Source: Liolophura sinensis (Eukaryota; Mollusca; Polyplacophora; Chitonida; Chitonidae). From it: DNA of 64,000 nucleotides. Position 1 is the first letter of the stretch. Each line of letters opens with the position of its first letter. Below are positions 36,570 through 64,000 of this stretch, piece by piece. The notes below the pieces were generated by a model. It was not told where the DNA came from and made no database searches. It worked only from the letters and a program-made list of their open reading frames with translations. The stretch is taken from assembly GCF_032854445.1 (NCBI RefSeq), contig NC_088305.1:13253717-13317716 (forward strand). Direction: 5' to 3'. Made by a program: the position numbers and the translations under genes.

Positions 36570-37640
36570 GTAAGGTTTTATATTGTATTCTTCCATAAAC
36601 CAGGATTTTGCTGGTGGACTATGCATTCTCTAGGCCTGCTTCCCTCGCACTGTTTTCATATTGCTGATTAAACGTGACGACAACACAGCATTTTGAGTAA
36701 TTCTAGACCAGTGGCTTATAATGAATGGGATTCCGTTTTAAACTTATTCTGTCTAAGCCGAGTAATTTGCTACTGTTTAAGCACATATATAAAACAGTTG
36801 GAATAAAACCCTAATGAGGAAAGAGGCCGTATTTCACCTGTTACATGTGACCATTTGCCAACTTTAACACTGTCTTCGACACTCTGGAATTGCTTCCTAA
36901 GCTATAACTGTTTTATATTGTATTACAGCATAAAAAAGGATTCTGCTGGTGAATTAAGCATTCCCGAGGCCTGGTCCCGTTGCAGTTTTTTGATATGATT
37001 GTATATTCACAGAATTTTGAGTACTTCTAGACAATGACGTCTAATAAATTGAAATAAACACAACTGCATTTTTACCTAATTCAGCGTAAGCAATGGTTCT
37101 AGGGTGTTTGTAATTTGCTACTAACTACGCATTTACATGAGCAGAAAAAATTTAAGAAAATAGCAAAACTGAGGTAAATTGACATGACGCCGAACTCTTA
37201 AAACTGAAGTGTTACGTTTAACTCTACAAAGATCACGAAGAGTGACTGCACTTACAGAAGTTGTCTGATCATAATTTTTATAGAAGTTGTCTGACCATAA
37301 GTGTTAATGTTTTGACACTCTTCAAAGTATTCATATACCAACTCCATTTAAGGTTGATCAATCAACACCTTAAATCAACACTTAAGACAGAGTTTAAAAA
37401 CTGTAACATATTAATGCAGATTGAGCATGAGCACCTGTGAAGAGTGTTGAATCATTAACACTTAAGAAAAACTAGTCAGATACATGTAACTGTTATAAAG
37501 TGCAGTCACTCCTCGTGATCTTTACAGTGTTAAATGTAGCGTTTTCACCGATTCCCTGTGACTATTTGCCAACTATGAAACTGTCTGTGTGTTTATTCTC
37601 TATGATTTGCGACCATTGATCTGGAACGCCACTTAGGGCT
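36570..37640 (+). repeat. Tandem pair of repeat R2, second unit split by a MITE
   Basis: GTTTTATATTGTATT starts units at 36570 and 36909, a 339-bp period. Shared order: GCTGGTG, CGAGGCCTG-like, GTAATTTGCTACT, GAGGTAAATTGACA, then TTTCACC and TGACCATTTGCCAACT. In unit 2 the block before TTTCACC is at 37190 and the block after it resumes at 37549. Confidence 0.8.
37190..37549. mobile_element. MITE-like element with ~50-bp terminal inverted repeats
   Basis: The left end AAGATCACGAAGAGTGACTG with its 25-base flank is complementary to the right end (AAGATCACGAGGAGTGACTG read on the other strand); the pairing extends about 50 bases with a few mismatches. No coding frame. It is nested in repeat R2, whose neighbouring unit shows the empty site. 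Confidence 0.8.
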
Positions 37641-38309
37641 CGTATGCGAATACCTGTTTCAAAGCATAGATTCTATATTATATCATATTAAATTTAAGCA
37701 CATGAGCCTGTTATATACAGCAAGAAAAGTTAAAAAAAAGTATCCCAGTTACGTGTTTTACGTCAACAGCTCATACAAATACAGCGATGCTATGAAAGCT
37801 ACGATATGCTCAAATATCCCCAATTCCTCAGGCCTCGGCCGACAAGAGCACTTTGCGCCCCAGAGCCCCGGTCAGGACTCTGTAGACCCCTAATATCAAC
37901 TTGGGGGGTAGGTCTATTTGTAATCCAGGTAGTATTGATCTTTCCACCACGGGTGGCGTCTTATACTAATAGAGTCGATCCCTCTGTTACAGTTCGTTCT
38001 GACAGACTATACTGAAATGCTATACGGGCCTGTATTGAGGCTTTCATGTGGTTGTATGTTAAATCTGATTGCAACACATTCTTTGTTTCAGATCAACGGC
38101 TGACTTATTCCTTAACCGGTGAAACACGGCCTGATGTGCTCCATTTGGACGTCTAGTAAAATACACTAAACAACGATGCATTTAATTTCACCTTATACTA
38201 CACAAGCCGTGGTACTAGGGCAGCATCCAAGTAGCTACTGTTTAACATTTGATAATAGGCAAATGGATAGACGTAACCGGTCAGGGCCTGTATCTTCATG
38301 GTGTTGAAT

Positions 38310-38470
38310 TAAATCGCCACATTTTATATATGAACAGTTGCAATCAAAGTGCAACTGAGGCACATATTTTGTTATAATTTAGCAATGTTTACGATTTGAA
38401 TACTGATTTCACTTAGTCGCCTGGAACATACCTTGCACTTTCCCTACATCATTGAAAACTGTTGACTGCT
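38310..38470 (-). repeat. Interspersed repeat R1, reversed fragment
   Basis: ATATGAACAGTTGCAATCAAA, CGCCTGGAACATACCTTGC and CATCATTGAAAACTGT are the reverse complement of 18635-18790. Confidence 0.7.
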
Positions 38471-40380
38471 TCTCTTTGTATGATTACATCCTATTTTCGT
38501 ACTTATGTACTTTCATGGTCCTTGAACGCCGTCGTGGGAATTGGCCTTGCTATTATTGACCCAGAAAGTCCTGATTGGTTGATGACTAGCACAGGAATCA
38601 TCAGGTGCGAATGTTTATACTGTGAGCCAATGAGAAACCAATGGTCCCGATTATTTTGAAATATTATAGTATAGCTATTTTCCCTGTTTACATCCGGCAT
38701 GTTTTGCCGTTTTATTTTTTGTTATTTGCCTCACATATCTTGAATGTTTTCACCTCTCTGTGTGCAGTACCACCAAAAATACCATGACAATATCCGCTGG
38801 CTGAATGCACTGATCTCACTACATTCCCGAATACAGGACCAACATTTCCTCTGTATATCTTATCCTTTTTTCACCCTTCTGTTCCTTTGTGCACTCTGTT
38901 TGGGCCCGGATTTTGCTTTCTATTCCCTCAAGTATGCTCTTTGCTTTTCCCCTTATTCCTTGGTAAGAGCACTTTTCTTTTTTTTTTTTTGATTCATTTA
39001 ACTCCCTCTTTATTGCTTCTCGTTTTCTAATATAACATTGCCCTCTCTCCCCTCTTTTTAACTTCATCTTTTGTTTCCGTCTCATGTTTTTCTAATCTAC
39101 TTTTCTTCATTCGGATAGCGTCTTTCCTCAAATAAATGTCATACATCACCTTCGTTTTGTTTTCATTCATTCTCTGTATATTCTCTCATTTTCGTTGCAT
39201 GAGACATTGGAGGATTTTTGCATGCAGATTTAAATTCAACCTGCCATTTTACGGCATTAGACGTGGAGCTTATTGTATTGCTCATTATTGAACACAAATG
39301 TAACATAAACAGTGAATTCTCACATAGCCGTGATAAGATACAGCCACCTTGGAAATTTGGAATCTGACGAAAAATAAAAATGAACTAAAAAACTAGTATG
39401 CACTAATACACGCACGCACACATACCAAAGTGATATTCTGTTTTTTACTCTTAGTCAGTCATCAATTTTCTGTCATAGAAAAAAAAAACTTTACTGCTTT
39501 CATGAATTTGACCTCATTATGAATTTTTTGGTTGGAAAGCTAGAGTTAATTTGAGACGACATTGTTCTCAACAGAAGTTGGATACAGACAATTTTGGCTG
39601 TTTACTATGGTAAAATTTGCCATCTACGTTTTAATCAAATGTAAGAAATGTACTATATCGTCTTACCTGACTATCTTTTGTTTCATCTAGTGGACTATGA
39701 TACTAGCCTCCTACTTTTCAATCAATGTATTCTACTCGAAACTCAATTGGTAACAGTGGACAAGGAAACCGAAAAACTCGAATATTATCACATCATGTGA
39801 TGCTGATACTGCCAGTGTGAGAACAACGTGGCAAAATCTGAAGAAAACAAACGTTAAAACTCTGCACCGTATCTTATCACAGGGCTCCACTTCATTCATA
39901 ACATCAGGCAAATAGTAAATCTGTGAAGTCAGTATGAATATCATCTATATTATGCCTTTCAAAGACAACAGGTTTCATTTAAAAACGATTCCAAGAATTC
40001 TGGCTTTTAAAAGTCACAGTCAAATGCAAATAACAATTTTTAATGTCAGAAATCATTTTCGTTTCCTATATTGTACTAATGTCATCGCACGTTATTCAAA
40101 CAAATGAATGCATGCCGTATGAATTAAAATAATCACCCACTGTACAATTGACAGACTAGGAATGTTGTCATATGTAACGTTCGTTACCAGTGTGTTTAAA
40201 AAATAGCTGAATTAGAAATCTGATGAATATTGACAAGAAGTAATGTTCCTAGCGAGAAGCCAATTGTAAATAAATAAAAATAACTGTAATATAACCTAGA
40301 GATCAGCTTGAGGTTATTTTGTGATGTGAAACTGTTAGCTAGAATCAAACAAGACTGTAAACACTTTGGAGCAGTTTCAG
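38471..40380. other. Gene-free stretch
   Basis: Strongly pyrimidine-rich on + from 38860 to 39120. No exon-like structure is recognised. Confidence 0.4.
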
Positions 40381-40381
40381 A

Positions 40382-40900
40382 ATGGAAAGAGCAATGAAAT
40401 GGCTGCTCGGACCATGTGTTCAGATGTTTTTTTGCTTCACCAACGGAAGCTGTGATCTAATCTGCCCCTGTGTAGACAGTGACGGCCTTAAATTATTTTC
40501 GTGGTCCAAAAAGTCGCACACTATAAGGGACGACTTAGTTATATGTCCATATCATTATACTATAAATTGTTACTTATCTCTGGTTCTAATGTGCCGACAA
40601 GATTTTGTATTGGAACGTGACAGTGAATCTTGGCATTTGGGCGATGTTAACGACTTGTTCAGGTCGCAGATCTGCGAAAAATTATTTAACAAACTTGAAG
40701 TCATTTTTAAACATCTCAAGTGTTTCAGACACTGTCATTGTGATATAAATTTTGTAAAACTGAGCTTAGTCCACCAGCAGTCAACCACATTTAGGCGCCA
40801 TCTACTTAGAATGGAATCCGTTACGGTGGCTGACAGGCATCACTGCACATCTTTGAAACCAGTTCTCACAGCAGATGTCCGCTTGCAAGTATTTAAGTGA
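40382..40900 (+). CDS. Unrecognised single-exon ORF, 172 codons
   Basis: The longest open frame in the window. The ATG context (CAGAATGG) is favourable and an AATAAA lies 96 bases past the stop (40996-41001). The product has 12 Cys, clustered near the N-terminus (NGSCDLICPCVDSD) and again near position 120 (LKCFRHCHCD), no signal peptide and no domain I recognise. No paralogue is in the window. It may be chance in AT-rich DNA. Confidence 0.22.
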   Translation: MERAMKWLLGPCVQMFFCFTNGSCDLICPCVDSDGLKLFSWSKKSHTIRDDLVICPYHYTINCYLSLVLMCRQDFVLERDSESWHLGDVNDLFRSQICEKLFNKLEVIFKHLKCFRHCHCDINFVKLSLVHQQSTTFRRHLLRMESVTVADRHHCTSLKPVLTADVRLQVFK

Positions 40901-41207
40901 TATTAAAAGAGTGCAGTTGTGCAAAGGAATGTCTAAGCCAGTGTGACAGATTGTGTAAATTAAGGTTAGTCTGACAGATTATTTTATGGGAGTAGAATAA
41001 ACAAGTCTGGCAAAATCTGCAAAACATGATTATTAAAATGACATTTTCGAACTGTCAAGGCCGCGGATACGTATCGTTGCAAATACGTCAGCGAGACGTC
41101 CTACAAATTGGTTGTAATAACAGCGGTCAGATTTCACCAGTTATATTTGAACATAAGCTGTCGTTACTGTTCTCGGTGCTGTGGTGTTATTTGTTATATG
41201 TATGCTG

Positions 41208-41461
41208 GGGCCTCCGTGGCTCAGTTCGCTAGTGCAGCGTGATGACCCAGCAGTCTCTCACCAGTGCGGTCGCTGTGAGTTCAAGTCCAGCTCATGCTGG
41301 CTTCCTCTCCGGCCGTACGTGGGAAGGTCTGCCAGCAACCTGCGGATGGTCATGGGTTTCCCCCCGGATCTGCCCGGTTTCCACCCTCCATAATGCTGGC
41401 CGCCGTCGTATAAGTGAAATATTCTTGAGTACGGCGTAAAACACCAATCAAATAAATAAAC
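41208..41461 (+). mobile_element. SINE family 1, near full length
   Basis: GGGGCCTCCGTGGCTCAG head, box-B-like GTGAGTTCAAGTCCAGCTC, tail CACCAATCAAATAAATAAAC. Confidence 0.94.
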
Positions 41462-41608
41462 AGAATATATTATACGCAGTTTTTTTATGTGATCGTAGCG
41501 TTTTGCTTTCAACGAGAATGGAATGCAAAGTAACATAATCATTGGACATGTATGATCCATCCTTCCTTGGCAACTCTGCTGATGTTCACACACATCGTTC
41601 ACTCTAAC

Positions 41609-41682
41609 TAGTCTGCCAGCAACCTGTGGACTGTCGTGGATTTCATCCGAATTGTACCCGGTTTCTTTCCATCATAATTAGT
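41609..41682 (+). mobile_element. SINE family 1, internal fragment
   Basis: TCTGCCAGCAACCTGTGGAC to CCATCATAATTAG: body only, lacking both ends. Confidence 0.75.
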
Positions 41683-42238
41683 TTTAATGATGTTATTTCA
41701 CCCCTTTGGCATAGACACGCACTTGTCCAAGTCGGTGACAACGCGTTCCCAAACAGCCGTACATACGTGCAACAAACAGGTTGTCATATATTTTCAAAAT
41801 CAAAGGCACCATTATTCCTGAATGGCACGTTAAATTAGAACTATGGCGTAGATTGTTATGCTCGGCTCACCGCTATATATAATCCTTATATATATCTACA
41901 ATGAAGCACAATTTATTTCTCCCAAACAATCATTTCGGAACATGTTTCAATCCTAAGGAGGCTCCATACCATGTTATTATAGGACACATTCAGATTTTAT
42001 GAACTTTTCGTCAACCACAAGGGCACTTGTCACTCAGTTCAGCCCACCCACTTGAGGCTCACGTAGACCCCGAGAGTGAATTTAAATGGGCCTGATATTG
42101 GAAGCACTCGTTGACCTGGTTCCCCTATTGAAAAACGATGTTTTGACTACAGTCATATGGATGGTGATTTATTTAATAACTGACTGCATCTGTGAAGTTG
42201 CTGTTTGAATATTTAAATAAAATCACCTTCTTTTGTTT

Positions 42239-42448
42239 GTCTATTTATTTACTTGATTGGTGTTTTTCCCCGTACTCAAGAATATTTCCACCTATACGAC
42301 AGCGGCCAGCATTATGGTGGGAGAAAACTGGACAGTTTACGGGGGAAACCCACAACCATTCGCAGGAGCTGGGCTCACAGCGACTGCATTGGTGAGAGGC
42401 TCATGAGTGATTGAGCGCCGATGGTGTGCTAACCACCTCGGTCCCCGC
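42239..42448 (-). mobile_element. SINE family 1 with internal deletion
   Basis: TTACTTGATTGGTGTTTTTC tail and ACCACCTCGGTCCCC head are both present; about 50 bases of the middle are missing after CCATTCGCAGG. Confidence 0.88.
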
Positions 42449-42449
42449 T

Positions 42450-43000
42450 TTTGTCATACATTCTACATGGATTTTAATTAATTAATCTTTTATAACTAAT
42501 ATTTTATGTTTATTTTATCATGTGTCACACATACATGTATTTTAATATACAAGTTACTGCACTTTTCACATCGTGTACCAACGACTTATTACTTATGTAA
42601 ATATTTGTCCATATATAACATTTTCCCGATGCATACAATGTATCCTTATACATCAGAATTGTCTATATACAAACCACGTGATTCTTACACATATTGTCCG
42701 TGCACTTACGCCGTTTCAATAGTACCCATATAACCCATCTACAGATAACCCATGCTTACTACAGCGGTGGATACATAACAAGTAAAAGGCTTTGTTTGCT
42801 GCATATGAAAAAGTATGCTGTCAGTAATGAAAAAATAAAAATTTTATAAAAAAAAAAACCTTTAAAACACCCTAAATTCAGACATATCGGTAATTTTCAT
42901 CTCCTGTTTAATATTCTCTAAAGCTGGAAACTGATGGCTAGATTTTAATCTATAAATACAGAATTGTGCACACAGAATTAATGTATGAACTGAAGTCATA
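42450..43000. other. Gene-free stretch
   Basis: AT-rich DNA; nothing assignable. Confidence 0.4.
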
Positions 43001-43001
43001 A

Positions 43002-43241
43002 TTTTATTTATTTGATTGGTGTTTTACGCCGTACTCAAGAATGTTTCACTTATACGACGGCGGCTAGCATTATGGTGGGTGGAAACCGGGCAGAACCCGG
43101 GGGAAACCAACGACGATCCGCAGGTTGTTGGCAGACCTTACCACATACAGCCAGATAGGAAGCCAGCATGACCTGGACTTGAACTCACAGCGACCGCATG
43201 GGTGAGAGGCTACTGGATCATTACGCTGCGCTAGCGCGCTA
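43002..43241 (-). mobile_element. SINE family 1, nearly full length
   Basis: TTTATTTATTTGATTGGTG to CTGCGCTAGCGCGCTAACG; the last head bases are missing. Confidence 0.93.
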
Positions 43242-43444
43242 ACGAAAAATCAAGAGTCGTTGCATCTTGATTTATTATCTCGTCTTGGATCCACCTGCGT
43301 TTGAAGTCACTCGTTTATCCAGATATTTTATACCAGTATTGCCTTTCTGTATTTTAATGGCACTGAGTTTATTTTCAGAATGATAATTTTGACACAACTA
43401 TATGGGCAAAGGTATTTTAATTATGTGGTTCTAAAAAAATTCTA

Positions 43445-43530
43445 AAATGCTAGCTCCTATTTTGAGCTTGTTCTCGCCACGATATGGCTGGAAAATTGCC
43501 AATGTGGCGTTAAGCCATAAAATCATTCTA
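43445..43530 (+). mobile_element. LINE tail
   Basis: GCTCCTATTTTGAGCTTGTT, CGCCACGATATGGCTGG and ATGTGGCGTTAAGCCATAAA match the tails at 1-285 and 63535-63740. Confidence 0.7.
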
Positions 43531-44490
43531 CAAAAATGTCATTAGGGATACATTTTTGATGACAATGATTTGTAATCTTTCTCCAAAATAAAAGATATCA
43601 AACATTCTGCACAATTTCCCAATCGAGGAAGTCAAACACTTTCTGGAAGTCTATCGTTAAAAGCATTTCTGGTAGTATTTTCTTTCCTTCATGGTACATT
43701 ACGCCATACAGAAATCCACCCAATGAAACGACTTAATATAAACACTTTTTGGTCGTCATTAGATAATATTCCTTTCTGGAAGATAATTCACGGAGCTCAG
43801 TATTTGTTGTTTTAAATCTCTCCAATAATAATAAAAAAACAAATCCGATGTGTATCCACAGAGGCCAGAAACCTTATCTGAATAGAAAAAGCTGCCAAAT
43901 TTTCATTTATACGATACCTGACATTCCATGTTTTCATGTCTTCGTTCGTCAGTCTTGACTTGAGTTCAATAAGGTGCATATCATATTTTGTGTAAACGTT
44001 CTTTTACAATATTTACTCACATTCAATATTTCATTTTGATCGGTTATGTGATTTCGGTATGCATTCTAATTTTGTCAGCCTTTTTTTTTTCAGAAAATAC
44101 TTTGTGACGGTTTTTCCCGCAGTACGTTTTTTTCGTGCTCTGTTTATTAATTCATGCAAACTTAAATTTTATTTAACCGTGTTAAGCCTTGGATTCCTTC
44201 CCTTATGTTTTCAAATACGCTTTGCCTATCAGCTCGCCATTTTCCTTAAACTTTCTTCTGGGTTTTTCAGTGTTGTACTTAAATTTTTATACCTTGTTTT
44301 ATTTATCCTGCTCCTTTTAATAACTTGAATATGCCATAGATTTACCTCATAGATTAAGCAGAATTTAGACAAAAGCCTAGCCTGATTTGTTTGATTGGAT
44401 TTATCTGTCTCCATTTAAGTTACCTATTTTCCATATGCCACTCTGCTTAGTCCTCAGTTAATTGAACAAACACTGTCTGGATCCAGTGTT
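43531..44490. other. Gene-free stretch
   Basis: T-rich DNA. A hydrophobic frame at 44059-44328 reflects T-rich codons rather than a gene. Confidence 0.45.
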
Positions 44491-44491
44491 G

Positions 44492-44497
44492 TTTATT
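44492..44497 (-). terminator. Candidate poly(A) signal of SLC23 gene 2
   Basis: AATAAA on the - strand, about 570 bases past the stop at 45068; other hexamers nearby make the choice uncertain. Confidence 0.35.
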
Positions 44498-45067
44498 TCA
44501 AGATAGCTACAACTATGTTTTGGCGGGTCTAGGGTCAAAATTCTACTTCCCACACAGAATATTATTTGGTGAATCCTAGTCAGTTAAAATTTGTTCCAGC
44601 TCTTCAAAGAAAAAAACAAAACAAAAAAACAAAAACAAAGGCGAATCTGTATTTGGAACTTACAATGAAGCCAATCTAAATGCTAGTTAGTTTGTTTTAA
44701 TTTCAAGCAAGAGAAATTGCAAAATTCTGAATCTGTATTACTCTCCGTTTTTTACATTCAAACGAAATAGTTACTCCTGTCGAGTTTCGATAATCTGTTT
44801 AGTATGGCTTCTGAAAGAGATGTGTATGAATTGCATAACGTGGTCAATTGAAAAATTCATAGAAGTTGAGGTCATACTTTAAATACATAAGCACCTTTAA
44901 ATTATCGGTTCATCTCTCGTGGTTTCTCGTGGATAAACGTTTCCGTCTGCTGCACAAAACAGAAAAATCACGACATTTTGAAAAGTCTTTTTATGACTCG
45001 ATCGCTGTGTAACAGTGTCTTGGTTCGAAACGGTCTTCGCGATGCCAGTACGTGTATATGTTAGAGA

Positions 45068-62690
<17,623 letters not shown>

Positions 62691-63534
62691 ATTTCACATC
62701 AGTTAACGTGGCTGCTGTGTGTCGTACGTGTATACAGATTGACATATACATAACCGTGAACAAGCGTGGCGTCATGATACAGGGTCGGATAAAGTAGGCT
62801 AAATGTAGGCCTATTTCCACCAGAAACTTTCAACTTAATCACAGGGTTATGAACACTCCAATTTAATGCGAAGTTTGTATTGATTCAGGGAAAGAATGTA
62901 CAAGTCGCTATAAACAAGGTACACGCTCTGGACATATGACAGAATTAGGCAGCTTGGCAACTTTTACACCTCTTAGATGTTTTAAAAGGCCAAGAAAACA
63001 CCAGCGTAAAATATATTTCAGATTAAAAACCATTAAACATTGTCCACAAAATAACTGAATTTGTTTTTTTTTAACACATTATATAACCAATATATTTTAA
63101 ATTTTGGATTCAACAGTGGCCTTTTGTGATTATATACTGGGGCCTGTGACGTCACAACGGGTGTTTGCCACTTAACATACACAGACTGCGAGATTCCATC
63201 GTTCTAAATGTATACACATCTATGAATGCATTCGCCGAATGGACGTTGGATCTAGCCCTTTCAAGTAAACAGGTTGATGTGACATCACTGTGGCATCCAC
63301 CGTGTCACTACGGATCACCTTAGAAATTAATGCTTTAAAATTAAACGGGTGGACAAGTAATTAACATATAAATTAAGCTATTGTCCTGAACAGTGCGTAA
63401 TGGTCTTTCTTACACTTTGTTACTGACATACTAATATATACTTCAGTTTAGTCTTTTCTCTTTAATATCACCACACATTTTTTAACACTTGGTGTTAGGG
63501 GGCGTGTAATTTGTTACTTTTTAAGCATTTACGT
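62691..63534. other. Region upstream of SLC23 gene 2
   Basis: Expected to hold the promoter and 5' UTR. No clear TATA box or coding exon is recognised. A short R2-like piece (GGGGGCGTGTAATTTGTTAC) is at 63499. Confidence 0.4.
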
Positions 63535-63740
63535 GAATGGATGAACGGATGAATGATTATGGCTTAACGACACATCAGCAATTTTTCAACCATATCTTGG
63601 CGAGAACAAGTTCAAAATAGGAGCCAGGGAATGGACTTTAGATATGAAAACACCAAAAATAAAACAAAAACAGACGAACATGTTTAAAACCAGTTAAAAA
63701 GAACCAAACAGATAAAACTCAAAAACTACACTATTGTATA
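63535..63740 (-). mobile_element. LINE tail copy
   Basis: GAATGATTATGGCTTAACGAC, CATATCTTGGCGAGAACAAG and AAACAAAAACAGACGAACATG match 7533-7740. Confidence 0.7.
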
Positions 63741-63785
63741 ATGTATAATCTAGAAAGTCGCATGTTGATACAAATGATATGTCTG

Positions 63786-63887
63786 TATACCCGGTTTCCT
63801 CCCACCATAATGCTGGCCTCCGTCGTGAAATATTCTTGGGTACGGCGTAAAACACCAATAAATTTAATAAATAAATAAATAAATACA
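63786..63887 (+). mobile_element. SINE family 1, 5'-truncated
   Basis: TACCCGGTTTCCTCCCACC to GTACGGCGTAAAACACCAAT with an AAAT tail. Confidence 0.9.
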
Positions 63888-64000
63888 TCTGTATATATAA
63901 TAAAGAACGACATTTTATGATAAAGGTTAGTTGCCTTCAAATACCTAATGACAGCATCGTCAGTAATGCCGCTAAATAAATTGAATATAGATTCGACTGT

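Noticed and set aside
38819-39085. Lys/Glu-rich coiled-coil-like frame on -
   Set aside because: It is the complement of a long pyrimidine-rich tract; composition explains it.
44059-44328. Hydrophobic frame resembling a membrane protein
   Set aside because: Residues Phe/Leu follow from a T-rich tract; no homology or neighbouring exons.

Overview
The window is animal (eukaryotic) genomic DNA: AT-rich, with genes split into short exons by GT-AG introns, and packed with SINEs, LINE tails, MITE-like elements and satellites. The dominant repeat is a tRNA-derived SINE ending in ACGGCGTAAAACACCAATC(AAAT)n. A second SINE ends in GTTGAGTACGACGTTAAAC, and LINE tails carry (ATTC)n. This combination and the gene types fit a lophotrochozoan, most likely a mollusc. 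I cannot name the species.

Four genes can be reconstructed exon by exon. (1) The last three exons of an SLC23-type nucleobase/ascorbate transporter on the + strand (888-5366). (2) A complete 14-exon SLC23 gene on the - strand (62690 down to 45068), which I assemble to 620 residues with every junction in frame. The two SLC23 genes are close paralogues lying tail to tail. (3, 4) Between them, on the - strand, two paralogous genes for small secreted cysteine-rich proteins that I do not recognise: copy A (about 18151 down to 12467) and copy B (32234 or 33508 down to 24216; 263 residues from the nearer ATG). Each has a signal-peptide exon, tiny Thr/Pro-rich linker exons, a helical-looking middle and a C-terminal cysteine pattern C-x9-C-x4-CC-x8-C-x8-C-x4-C-x(16-18)-CxC that looks like a cystine-knot ligand. 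Introns between the signal-peptide exon and the last exon all fall after the second base of a codon, so the internal exons are modular. Copy B has a candidate TATA box and leader exon 1.25 kb upstream; copy A keeps the homologous upstream DNA but has lost the start codon.

Layout: 1-5.4 kb, SLC23 gene 1 tail with a 49-bp satellite of about 44 units in its last intron; 5.4-12.4 kb, repeats including a three-unit tandem of about 780 bp with a SINE nested in it; 12.4-19.8 kb, copy A and its upstream region; 20-24 kb, repeats, a LINE fragment, a gypsy-type gag fossil and an AT microsatellite; 24.2-33.6 kb, copy B; 34-45 kb, no convincing gene, with nested repeats around 36.6-37.6 kb; 45-62.7 kb, SLC23 gene 2, whose intron 7 holds a 4.4-kb element with ~210-bp terminal inverted repeats and a TCTT target duplication; 62.7-64 kb, upstream DNA with repeat tails.

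Functionally the window combines membrane transporters (nucleobase or ascorbate import) with a small cluster of secreted cysteine-rich proteins. Nothing in the sequence links the two functions; the arrangement looks like local duplication.
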